NCBI GenBank assembly: GCA_022402525.1
Contig: JAKRSB010000136.1
Span: 1 to 64,000, forward strand
Length of the DNA: 64,000 nt
Direction of reading: 5' to 3'
DNA from: Thermosynechococcaceae cyanobacterium MS004
GTDB taxonomy: Bacteria > Cyanobacteriota > Cyanobacteriia > Thermosynechococcales > Thermosynechococcaceae
Below, in pieces: positions 36,362-44,481 of the stretch. A model generated the notes under the pieces. That model ran no database searches, had not been told where the DNA came from, and worked only from the letters and a program-made list of their open reading frames with translations. The position numbers were made by a program, and so were the translations under genes. Positions within the stretch are counted from its first letter, which is position 1. Every line of letters begins with the position of its first letter.

Positions 36362-37396
36362 TTGCTGCCTATAAACGCTGTGGATGCTCCTCGACCTGAT
36401 GCTCCTCGACTCATTATCAAAACACCTCAAGAGGTTAAGACGGTTCAGCTACTTGAGCATAAGGTCTGGACGATCGGGCGCAATCGCTCCAATCTGATTC
36501 GGATTCTGGATCGCTTTGCTTCACGGTTTCACGGCAAGCTAGAAATTTTTGAAGGGCGTCTCTGCTGCTATTGGGATCTCAATAGCAGCAATGGGTCGCT
36601 TCTAAATGATCAGCGTATTCAGAGTGGGGTCATCCTCAACCACGGCGATCGCATCACGATTGGGAGTACAGAACTTCTCCTGAAGCATCGCTTTGTCACC
36701 ACAGCCAGCCAGCCTCAGTTACCAGTGAATCAGCAGGTACTGATGATTCATGCTTCAGCCGTACAGGGCAAAATTTGGCAAGAGATCTTGCTGTCTCAAA
36801 ATATTTCGGTGGAATGGGACTGTCCCGGAACTGACCTCCAGCAGCTTGTGAACCTGCGCACTACAACCCATACCCTGCCCGGTCTACTCATTCTGGACGT
36901 AAACGCGATCGCGGGGGATATTTCAGCATTAGGCCACTGGTGTCGCACCAAAGTCATTGAAGCCCAGATTTTGCTGATCGATAGTCAACGCAATACCATT
37001 CCGCCAGAGGAACAGTCTCAGGCCAAAGCAAATGGCTTTTTAGATTTGTATCCAGCCTTTTCACCACGCCTACTGACCCAAAGGGCTCAATTTGAGCCGC
37101 CTCTACAGACCGTCCTCAAAGGCTGTGGTCAACCGCTCACCCTAAACGACGACAGTCTCTCTAAGGCACTCCAAGCCTTAAGTCAGCTAATCAATCAAAC
37201 CGCCCACTCCATCCCCCATGTACCTCATGACGCTGAGCCTCATGACGCTGAACTTCATAAAGCTGAACCTCATGACGCTGAACCTCATAAAGCTGAGCCT
37301 CGCAACGCTGAGCCTCCTGAGCTTGAAGACGACCCTTGGGATCAGGACCCTGAGGAATTAACTTCTTTGCAGGTTGATAGCACTCTGGAGCGATAG
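36362..37396 (+). CDS. FHA-domain protein with receiver-like middle domain
   Basis: The protein has about 344 residues. The FHA phosphothreonine-binding domain (about 35-108) shows TIGRNRSNLIRI, SRFHGKL and NSSNGSLLND. Residues about 124-265 have the beta-alpha rhythm of a response-regulator receiver (QQVLMIHASAVQGKIW, LLILDVNAIAGD, QILLIDS), but the acidic pocket is incomplete, so phosphorylation is doubtful. The C-terminus has six 15-bp-coded EPHDA-like repeats before an acidic tail (ELEDDPWDQDPEE). No ATG is near: TTG 36362 or GTG 36380. It probably docks Ser/Thr-kinase-phosphorylated partners. Confidence 0.72.
   Translation: MLPINAVDAPRPDAPRLIIKTPQEVKTVQLLEHKVWTIGRNRSNLIRILDRFASRFHGKLEIFEGRLCCYWDLNSSNGSLLNDQRIQSGVILNHGDRITIGSTELLLKHRFVTTASQPQLPVNQQVLMIHASAVQGKIWQEILLSQNISVEWDCPGTDLQQLVNLRTTTHTLPGLLILDVNAIAGDISALGHWCRTKVIEAQILLIDSQRNTIPPEEQSQAKANGFLDLYPAFSPRLLTQRAQFEPPLQTVLKGCGQPLTLNDDSLSKALQALSQLINQTAHSIPHVPHDAEPHDAELHKAEPHDAEPHKAEPRNAEPPELEDDPWDQDPEELTSLQVDSTLER
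37223..37312 (+). repeat. In-frame 15-bp repeat, 6 copies (PHDAE)
   Basis: Six cctcatgacgctgag-like units encode PHDAE, LHKAE and PRNAE variants. D and K/N alternate at position 3, giving a charged repeat tail to the FHA protein. Confidence 0.92.
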
Positions 37397-37511
37397 CGTT
37401 CGGCTGCTGTTCGGCTGCTGGGCAGTTTTTGAGCACTTTCTGGGGACAGAAAATTCATGGATGCTCCCGTAACCCCATAAGATGATGGGAGTTGCCGCGA
37501 ATAAAATAGTT

Positions 37512-38702
37512 ATGAAATCGATCACCCTGCTTGGCTCCACTGGCTCGATTGGCACCCAAACCCTGGACATTGTGGCCGATCATCCCGATAAGTTTCGGAT
37601 TGTGGGCTTAGCAGCAGGTCGTAATATTGAGCTACTGTCCAACCAAATTCGCGCCTTTAAGCCCGAAAGTGTGGCGATCGCAGACCCGTCTCAACTGGAC
37701 ACCCTGAGAGGCGCGATCGCGGATGTGGTGCCACAGCCGATTTTGGTGACAGGGGAAGCTGGCATTGTAGAAGTTGCAGCCTACGGGGATGCTCAGGCCG
37801 TGGTGACGGGTATTGTAGGCTGTGCGGGTTTGCTGCCTACCATTGCAGCCATCAAAGCCGGCAAAGAAATTGCCCTCGCCAACAAAGAAACCTTAATTGC
37901 GGGGGGGCCTGTAGTGCTGCCGCTGGTGGCCAAGCATGGCGTGAAGCTGCTGCCCGCTGATTCAGAGCATTCCGCTATTTTTCAATGTTTACAGGGTGTT
38001 CCTGAAGGGGGGCTGAAGCGCATTATTTTGACCGCTTCTGGTGGCGCGTTTCGGGACTGGCCCGTTGAGCGGCTTGCTGAAGTGACCGTAGCTGACGCCC
38101 TGAAGCATCCAAACTGGTCGATGGGGCGCAAAATTACGGTAGACTCCGCCACCCTGATGAATAAGGGACTGGAGGTTATTGAAGCCCACTACCTCTTTGG
38201 GGTGGACTACGACCACATCGATATCGTGATTCACCCCCAAAGCATTATTCACTCGCTGATTGAGGTACAGGATACCTCTGTCCTCGCGCAGTTGGGCTGG
38301 CCAGATATGCGGCTGCCGCTGCTCTACGCCCTCTCTTGGCCGGAGCGAATTGCGACCAACTGGGAACCACTGGATCTGGTTAAATCGGGCGACCTCACCT
38401 TCCGGCAGCCCAACCATGAGAAATATCCCTGTATGCAGCTTGCCTACGCGGCGGGCAGGGCGGGAGGCTGTTTGCCTGCGGTCTTGAATGCGGCCAACGA
38501 GCAAGCCGTGGCGCTCTTTTTAGAAGAGAAGATCGCGTTTTTGGAAATCCCGAAAGTGATTGAAATGGCTTGCGATCGCTTTTCGTCTCAGAATACAGCC
38601 CAGCCCACCCTTGAGGATATTTTAGGGGCAGACCAGTGGGCGAGAAATGCCGTCTTAGAAATCAGTGAGTCTTCGCCCAAGACCGTTTCCCTAAGCCTTT
38701 AG
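37512..38702 (+). CDS. dxr: 1-deoxy-D-xylulose 5-phosphate reductoisomerase
   Basis: The 396-residue MEP-pathway enzyme makes MEP from DXP with NADPH, feeding chlorophyll, carotenoid and quinone side chains. Motifs: [17 protein letters not shown] (NADPH), [26 protein letters not shown] and [10 protein letters not shown] (flexible loop), with [20 protein letters not shown] in part. ATG 37512 is chosen because the family starts at MK(A/S)ITLLGS; the frame extends to ATG 37482. Confidence 0.97.
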   Translation: MKSITLLGSTGSIGTQTLDIVADHPDKFRIVGLAAGRNIELLSNQIRAFKPESVAIADPSQLDTLRGAIADVVPQPILVTGEAGIVEVAAYGDAQAVVTGIVGCAGLLPTIAAIKAGKEIALANKETLIAGGPVVLPLVAKHGVKLLPADSEHSAIFQCLQGVPEGGLKRIILTASGGAFRDWPVERLAEVTVADALKHPNWSMGRKITVDSATLMNKGLEVIEAHYLFGVDYDHIDIVIHPQSIIHSLIEVQDTSVLAQLGWPDMRLPLLYALSWPERIATNWEPLDLVKSGDLTFRQPNHEKYPCMQLAYAAGRAGGCLPAVLNAANEQAVALFLEEKIAFLEIPKVIEMACDRFSSQNTAQPTLEDILGADQWARNAVLEISESSPKTVSLSL

Positions 38703-38875
38703 GATCTTATCTGGAACAGCGATCGCATCTGCTTGAGTGCTGCGTCAGCGATTTTGCTTCGATATAGTGATTAAGGTAGACCAAACTCAGGGGCATATCG
38801 GGAGCGCAGTTTTGTTGCTGGCTCATTGCGACCTGTTTTGGTTTAGGACTGTTTGCTCTTTATCGCCTTACGCCC

Positions 38876-41539
38876 GTGGTTGTTGCCCTTGATGCCTTGC
38901 TCACCCCTGAAATTATGAAGCCCGCTCGCTACCTGGGTAACGAGCTAGGTGCCGTCCATAAGCCCTGGGATGCAGCGGCGGTGCGCTGGTCTTTGACCTA
39001 CCCAGAGGTATATGAAGTGGGTGCTTCTAACCTCGGCCACGTCATTCTCTACAACATTATCAACGCCCAGCCTCGCCAGCTCTGCGATCGCGCCTATCTG
39101 CCTGCCCCAGATCTCGCCGCCAAGCTGCGCGCAACCCAGACGCCCTTATTTGCGGTAGAGTCTAGGCGATCGCTCCTGGAATTTGACATTCTGGGCTTTA
39201 GCCTGAGCTATGAGCTAGGTGCCACCAACATTCTAGAGATGCTGGACTTAGCGGGCATTCCCCTCACCTGGGCAGAGCGTGCGGGAACGGACTACCCCCT
39301 CATTTTTGCAGGCGGACAAACCGCCACCTCCAACCCCGAACCCTACGCAGATTTCTTTGACTTTATTGCACTGGGTGACGGTGAAGAACTACTGCCTGAA
39401 ATTGGGCTGGTGCTAGAAGAAGGCAAAGCCGCAGGACTCAGCCGCGAAGCGCTGCTGCTGGATTTAGCCCAGGTGCCTGGAGTCTATGTACCCCAGTTCT
39501 ATGACATGGCGGAGGATGGGTCTGTCCATCCCAATCGGGCGGGGGTGCCCCGTCGAATTTTGCGGCGGGTGGCGACGCCCATTCCGGCCTATTCCATTGG
39601 CCTAGTGCCCTTTATTGAGACGGTTCACGATCGCCTGGTTATTGAAATTCGGCGCGGCTGTACGCGGGGCTGTCGGTTCTGCCAGCCCGGTATGCTCACC
39701 CGCCCAGCGCGAGATGTGGCCCCAGAGCAGGTCATTGAAACCGTTGAGAAAGGGATGCGCGCTACAGGCTATAACGAATTTTCATTATTGTCCCTAAGCT
39801 GCTCAGACTATCTCGCTCTGCCGGCTGTCGGCATGGAAATCAAAAACCGTCTGAAGGACGAAAATATTTCGCTTTCCCTGCCCAGCCAGCGGGTCGATCG
39901 CTTTGACGAAGATATCGCCCACATTATTGGCGGCACGCGCAAGGGCGGACTAACCTTTGCCCCAGAGGCCGGAACCCAGCGGATGCGGGATATTGTCAAC
40001 AAGGGGTTGACCAATGAGGAGCTACTGCGCGGCGTCAAGACCGCCCACGAGCAGGGCTGGGACAAAATCAAGCTGTACTTCATGATTGGGCTGCCCGGTG
40101 AAACCGATGCAGATGTGTTGGGCATTGTGGAGACCCTGCGCTGGCTCCGACGGGAGTGCGGCGGGCGACGGCGATTAGACTTCAATATCACCATTTCTAA
40201 TTTCACCCCCAAGCCTCACACGCCCTTTCAGTGGCACTCGGTTTCTACCTCTGAGTTCAAGCGCAAGCAGGAGATGCTGCGCGCTGAATTTAAGTATGTC
40301 AAAGGCATTAAGGTGAACTTCACCGACGTTCGCATTTCAGCGATGGAAGACTTTGTGGGACGAGGCAATCGCCGTTTAGCCCCCGTGATTCGCCGCGCCT
40401 GGGAGTTAGGCGCAGGCATGGACTCTTGGTGGGAAAGTCTAGAGCGTGCCTATAGCGCCTGGACACAGGCCATTGATGAATCCAACCTGACCTGGAAATA
40501 CCGCAAGGTCGAAAGCGGTGAATGGAACGTGATGGACGGGGCGGCAGACGATTTGCAGGATGCCCGACTGGACGATCCGCTGCCTTGGGATCATTTAGAT
40601 ACGGGCATCGATAAGCAGTGGCTCAAGGACGATCTTCACCGTGCTCTAGAGGCCGCAACAGTACCGGACTGCTCCTTTGATGGATGTTCGCACTGTGGCG
40701 TGTGCAGCACAGACTTTGGCCACAACGTGGTGATTCAGCCCCCGGCCATCCCGGCCTTTGCCGGAGAATTTGTGCCCAACCAAAACCGCGTGCAGCGCCT
40801 GCGGGTGACGTTTGGGAAGCAGGGCGATATGCGGCTGGTTAGTCACCTTGACCTGATTCGGCTCTTTGACCGGGTGGTGCGCCGCGCGCAGATTCCCATT
40901 GCCTTTACGGGCGGGTTTCACCCCAGCCCCAGAATTTCTCCGGCCAACGCGCTGGCGCTGGGAGCCTCTAGCACTGGCGAAATTGTGGATTTTGAACTCA
41001 CGCAGTGCATGGAGCCCAGCAGGCTCAAAGACCTTCTTACAGAACATCTGCCAGATCATATTCCGGTCTATGCCGTCAGCGAAATTCCGCTGTCTGACCC
41101 CTCCGCAACCCAGGCGGTTCATCAAGCCGAGTACCGTCTTATGATCGCGTGTTCCGAGGTATCTGCTGCTGACCCTAACTGGCCGCGCTGGATTGATGGA
41201 GTATTGGCGGCAACTGAGATCCCCTTCGAGCAGAAAACAAAGTCGGGAAAAATCAAGGTTGTAAACCTGCGCGATCGCCTTTTTGATCTCCAGCTTCTGT
41301 CCACAGAACCCGCAGCGCTTAACACAGCTCAACCTGAAACTGTACAAATCCGCTACATCGGAAGCTGCCAGAATGACGGAACCATTCTGCGGCCAGAGCA
41401 TCTTGTTTTTATGCTGGAAGCAGTTTCTGGGCAGAGCTTAGAGTTGCAAAAGATTCACCGCGATCGCCTAGTGCTGCTGGACTCTAGCCCCTCAGAACAA
41501 TTTAATTCAGAACAATTTAATTCAGAACAAGTTAATTAA
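38876..41539 (+). CDS. B12-binding-type radical SAM protein fused to DUF2344 domain
   Basis: The 887-residue protein carries a TIGR03960-type radical SAM module (YLGNELGAVHKPWD at the start; Fe-S motif GCTRGCRFCQPG). A C-terminal TIGR03936/DUF2344 module begins near RLRVTFGKQGDMRLVSHLDL. Extra cysteines occur in CSFDGCSHCGVC. In many bacteria the two modules are fused or adjacent, often near rne/rng and ribosomal L21/L27 genes, and the substrate is unknown. Starts at GTG. The protein ends in SEQFNSEQFNSEQVN, a 15-bp-coded repeat running into the stop. Confidence 0.85.
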   Translation: MVVALDALLTPEIMKPARYLGNELGAVHKPWDAAAVRWSLTYPEVYEVGASNLGHVILYNIINAQPRQLCDRAYLPAPDLAAKLRATQTPLFAVESRRSLLEFDILGFSLSYELGATNILEMLDLAGIPLTWAERAGTDYPLIFAGGQTATSNPEPYADFFDFIALGDGEELLPEIGLVLEEGKAAGLSREALLLDLAQVPGVYVPQFYDMAEDGSVHPNRAGVPRRILRRVATPIPAYSIGLVPFIETVHDRLVIEIRRGCTRGCRFCQPGMLTRPARDVAPEQVIETVEKGMRATGYNEFSLLSLSCSDYLALPAVGMEIKNRLKDENISLSLPSQRVDRFDEDIAHIIGGTRKGGLTFAPEAGTQRMRDIVNKGLTNEELLRGVKTAHEQGWDKIKLYFMIGLPGETDADVLGIVETLRWLRRECGGRRRLDFNITISNFTPKPHTPFQWHSVSTSEFKRKQEMLRAEFKYVKGIKVNFTDVRISAMEDFVGRGNRRLAPVIRRAWELGAGMDSWWESLERAYSAWTQAIDESNLTWKYRKVESGEWNVMDGAADDLQDARLDDPLPWDHLDTGIDKQWLKDDLHRALEAATVPDCSFDGCSHCGVCSTDFGHNVVIQPPAIPAFAGEFVPNQNRVQRLRVTFGKQGDMRLVSHLDLIRLFDRVVRRAQIPIAFTGGFHPSPRISPANALALGASSTGEIVDFELTQCMEPSRLKDLLTEHLPDHIPVYAVSEIPLSDPSATQAVHQAEYRLMIACSEVSAADPNWPRWIDGVLAATEIPFEQKTKSGKIKVVNLRDRLFDLQLLSTEPAALNTAQPETVQIRYIGSCQNDGTILRPEHLVFMLEAVSGQSLELQKIHRDRLVLLDSSPSEQFNSEQFNSEQVN
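41493..41537 (+). repeat. In-frame 15-bp repeat, 3 copies, at the C-terminus
   Basis: Three cagaacaatttaatt units (the last with one change) encode SEQFN-type repeats. The final unit supplies the first base of the TAA stop. Confidence 0.92.
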
Positions 41540-41565
41540 GAACGACTTATCAGAGAGAAATTAAG

Positions 41566-41769
41566 ATGAAATGGCGTGTGGTCATTGAGCAAGATGCAGA
41601 AACGGGAGACTGGGCCGTTTGGTGTCCAGAACTCCCTGGCTGTACTTCTGCTGGAGCAACGCAAGAAGAAGCTTTAGACAATATCCGTGAAGCCATTGAG
41701 CTATATCTCGAACCTGAACCCCTCGATCTATCGGAAGGCGCAATGATCAAAGAGGTTTTGATCGGTTGA
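41566..41769 (+). CDS. hicB: HicB family antitoxin, second locus
   Basis: The 67-residue HicB core protein (KWRVVIEQDAETGDWAVWCP, ELPGCTSAGATQEEALDN) is intact with an ATG start and AGAGAG upstream. It ends in TGA overlapping a TTG that would open hicA, the same 4-bp coupling seen in the intact locus at 26.6 kb. Its toxin partner is frameshifted, so this is an orphan antitoxin. It might still neutralise other HicA toxins. Confidence 0.88.
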   Translation: MKWRVVIEQDAETGDWAVWCPELPGCTSAGATQEEALDNIREAIELYLEPEPLDLSEGAMIKEVLIG

Positions 41770-41988
41770 GTCGAATTCGGCGGATGAGCCGACACCGTTG
41801 AAAAAATTCTTCAGCGTTATGGATTTGTGCTCGTTTCTCAGAAAGGTAGCCACCGCAAGTGGCGCAATTTTGAGCGCAATCGACAGGTGATTGTCCCTTA
41901 CCATAAAGGTCATGACTTACCGCTTGGAACATTGCTCCATATTCTGATCGCGGCTGATATTCCAGACCATGAGTGGAAGAACGAGTAG
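41766..41988 (+). pseudogene. Frameshifted hicA toxin remnant
   Basis: TTG at 41766 opens LSRIRRMSR, the normal HicA start type, but that frame stops at TGA 41799-41801. The rest of HicA continues in another frame from about 41788: VEKILQRYGFVLVSQKGSHR, then KWRNFERN, VPYHKGHDLPLGTLLHILIA and a stop at 41986-41988. The second frame is closed upstream by TGA 41785-41787. One inserted base, or two deleted bases, near 41788-41790 would explain it. The catalytic GSHRKW motif survives but has no usable start with the first helix. Confidence 0.85.
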
Positions 41989-42062
41989 GGTCTGCATTCA
42001 TCCAATCAATGATCGGTCTGACTGCGCCTAGACTTTCAATAAACGATTGCTTTCGGGAAATC

Positions 42063-43679
42063 ATGTCCTGCCCTGGATCTCAAGTTGTAAATGCCCTTAT
42101 CCTGCTGGGGATCGCTGCTGGTGTTGGTGGCTGCGATCGCCTATCCAGTGCCTTCGCTTTAAAGCTCACCCCAAATCTGCCGCTCCTTTCTCAGACGCCT
42201 CAAACCCTACCCAAAGCCCAGCGCCAGAAAGTCCAGGGCATCACCGTCTTCAGCGATCGCCCTAGTCTTCCCATTTCGCGCCATTCCGTGGGGATGAACC
42301 TCCACGTCACCCAAGACATCCGGCGTCCAGGGAGCATCGAGATGCTGCGCCGAACCAACGCCCGTATCGTGCGCTGGCCAGGAGGCTCAGAATCCAACCA
42401 CTATCAGTGGCGCACCCATCGCCTGGGGTTTAACTGGGTGCCTCACCCCAACTCAGACTTTAGAAGCTTTATGGAGCGGCTGGTAAAGCCTGCCCAAGTC
42501 GATGTTGCCATTACCCTCAACTACGGCAGTAACGCCACCGGAACCGATGGGGGCGACCCCAAGGAAGCAGCAGCTTGGGTCGCCTACGCAAGGGAAAGGG
42601 GCTATCGAATCGCCTACTGGACTGTGGGCAATGAGGTCTATGGAACCTGGGAGGCGGATTTTAACAAAAAGCCCCATGACGCCAATACCTACGCCAACAA
42701 AGTTGCAAAAGAGTTTTATCCCAGAATTAAGGCCGCAGACCCGCAAGCAAAAGTCGGCGTCGTTGTAAATCAATACGACCTCCAAAACCCCTTTGGCTGG
42801 ACGCAAACCGTCCTGCGGCAGGCGCGGTACGATTTTGTTGAAATTCATTACTATCCCCAAACGCCCACCTCCGCCAGTGATGAGTTTTTGCTCAATGGCG
42901 CGATCGCTCAGTTTCAGCAACAGGTGAGGGATCTCCAGCGGGTCATGGGTCGGCGGCAGGTGCCAATCCTGCTGGGAGAGTTTAATAATGTGCCCAATAC
43001 CCCCAACAAACAAACCCTTTCCATCGTCAATGCGCTCTACCACGGACTCATATTTGCCGAGGGAGCCAAGCTGGGTCTAGCTGGGGTCTTTCCCTGGGAA
43101 ACCGTCGAAGACCACTGCTCCTACGCCCCCCAACTAGGGCGCAAGCCCACCGGAGACTTTAGTAGCGCCCTCTACGGATGGCAAACCTTTGCCACCTATT
43201 CCATGTTTAGCCTAGGGTTGCCCAGCGGCGCACCAGGGAGCTTCTCTAACAACTGTAAAGGGGTGCCGCCCATTCCCTACGGCACGGCTTTTCCCTCTGC
43301 CCACGCGGCGCACCTCTTTGGAGCCTTTGCCAACGCTCAAAACGCCAGCCCTCAAGCACGGCTGCTGCAAGCGGAGATAAATCCTCGATTTCGGGGCGTT
43401 CGAGCTTACGCAGCTTCCCATCGCCAGGGGTATCGGCTGCTGCTGTTTAACCTCAACCGCGATGCAGCCGTCAACGTACCAGTCACGCTGAGCGGACGCG
43501 CCAACAACCAGACCCAACGATTCCGGATGCAGCAAACCACCTATGGACGCGCTGAGTATGACCAGTCTCGATTTGGTCGTTGGGTAGCTCCTACTCAGCA
43601 GCCCTTGGCCCGTGTCGGCTCAACCTTTCCCGTGACGCTGCCGCCTTGGAGCCTCTCGGTGGTTTCCCTTGATCCTTAG
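42063..43679 (+). CDS. Lipoprotein glycoside hydrolase, clan GH-A (arabinofuranosidase-like)
   Basis: The protein has about 538 residues. From ATG 42063 it has a lipoprotein signal (NALILLGIAAGVGGC; lipobox Cys24). The TIM-barrel body shows RWPGGSESNHYQW, acid/base Glu191 in YWTVGNEVYG and probable nucleophile Glu306 in ILLGEFNN, then a C-terminal beta domain. The pattern is that of GH51/GH79-like retaining glycosidases. The substrate is not determinable, perhaps arabinosyl or uronic polysaccharide of the cell's own sheath. An upstream ATG (41973) would overlap the hicA remnant and spoil the signal peptide. Confidence 0.75.
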   Translation: MSCPGSQVVNALILLGIAAGVGGCDRLSSAFALKLTPNLPLLSQTPQTLPKAQRQKVQGITVFSDRPSLPISRHSVGMNLHVTQDIRRPGSIEMLRRTNARIVRWPGGSESNHYQWRTHRLGFNWVPHPNSDFRSFMERLVKPAQVDVAITLNYGSNATGTDGGDPKEAAAWVAYARERGYRIAYWTVGNEVYGTWEADFNKKPHDANTYANKVAKEFYPRIKAADPQAKVGVVVNQYDLQNPFGWTQTVLRQARYDFVEIHYYPQTPTSASDEFLLNGAIAQFQQQVRDLQRVMGRRQVPILLGEFNNVPNTPNKQTLSIVNALYHGLIFAEGAKLGLAGVFPWETVEDHCSYAPQLGRKPTGDFSSALYGWQTFATYSMFSLGLPSGAPGSFSNNCKGVPPIPYGTAFPSAHAAHLFGAFANAQNASPQARLLQAEINPRFRGVRAYAASHRQGYRLLLFNLNRDAAVNVPVTLSGRANNQTQRFRMQQTTYGRAEYDQSRFGRWVAPTQQPLARVGSTFPVTLPPWSLSVVSLDP

Positions 43680-43703
43680 GTTTGCCAGGTTTGGACGCTT
43701 GGG

Positions 43704-44411
43704 TTAATGAGGTTTCGTCATGACCAGTACCCCCATCATGCCTAACGCAATGGGGTAATAACACACCGACTCAAACCCAGCAGCGATCGCCAGCTCTACC
43801 TGTTCAGCCCCTGTCGGAAAGCGGGCAATACTGGTCTCTAGATAGGCGTACTCTTCCTTAAGCTGAAACCAGGATGCAACAGGCACGACAATCTGCTGCA
43901 AGTACCACTGCTGAAACCGTCGAAGCTCCGGCGACTCAGAGCGGTTAAAGTCCAAAATTGCGGCACGGCTTTGGGGCTTAAGGATGCGATAAATTTCCTG
44001 AAGTGCTTGGGGAATATTCGCTACGTTGCGTAAGCCATAGCCCATCGTTACGGCATCAACGGAGCTATCGGCCAAAGGGAGGGTGAGCACATCCGATTCA
44101 ATCCACTGAATGGCGTCTGCCCAGGGCAGCAGACTAGAGCGCTGCTGCGCGATCGCCAACTGCTGGTGAGAAAAGTCGATGCCTAGGGTCTGAGCCTGTC
44201 CTCGCAGGGTGCGTGCCATCAGCAGCGTTAAATCCCCACTCCCGCAGCAGAGATCTACATTAACCCCACCTCGTTTGGGGTTAGCCCAGCGCACCGTCAT
44301 TTGTTTCCAGACGCGATGCTGCCCAAGACTCAGCCAAGCATTGAGCTGGTCGTACATGGGCGCAATCTGATCAAAGAGCGCCTGCACTTGGGGAGAGGAG
44401 GTTGTATGCAT
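43704..44411 (-). CDS. menG: 2-phytyl-1,4-naphthoquinone (demethylphylloquinone) methyltransferase MenG/UbiE
   Basis: The 235-residue SAM methyltransferase has motif I VDLCCGSGDLTLLMA, LRGQAQTLGIDFS, DAVTMGYGLRNV (family signature) and RILKPQSRAAILDF. It adds the ring methyl in the last step of phylloquinone synthesis for photosystem I; UbiE homologues in heterotrophs act on menaquinone and ubiquinone. ATG start. Convergent with the glycosidase gene; tail end 24 bp apart. Confidence 0.92.
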   Translation of the reverse strand: MHTTSSPQVQALFDQIAPMYDQLNAWLSLGQHRVWKQMTVRWANPKRGGVNVDLCCGSGDLTLLMARTLRGQAQTLGIDFSHQQLAIAQQRSSLLPWADAIQWIESDVLTLPLADSSVDAVTMGYGLRNVANIPQALQEIYRILKPQSRAAILDFNRSESPELRRFQQWYLQQIVVPVASWFQLKEEYAYLETSIARFPTGAEQVELAIAAGFESVCYYPIALGMMGVLVMTKPH

Positions 44412-44481
44412 TTCAACAAGATTCTTAGAAGCGGTTCTCGGCAGGGTCAGTCAGCCAGAACCCTAAAGCTAGGCCGGAAGG

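Noticed and set aside
41973-42062. Upstream start for the glycosidase
   Set aside because: It would overlap the hicA remnant and bury the lipoprotein signal sequence that begins at ATG 42063.
41747-42064. Minus-strand ORF opposite the hicA remnant
   Set aside because: It is antisense to hicB/hicA sequence with recognisable HicA motifs on the plus strand; no family match.
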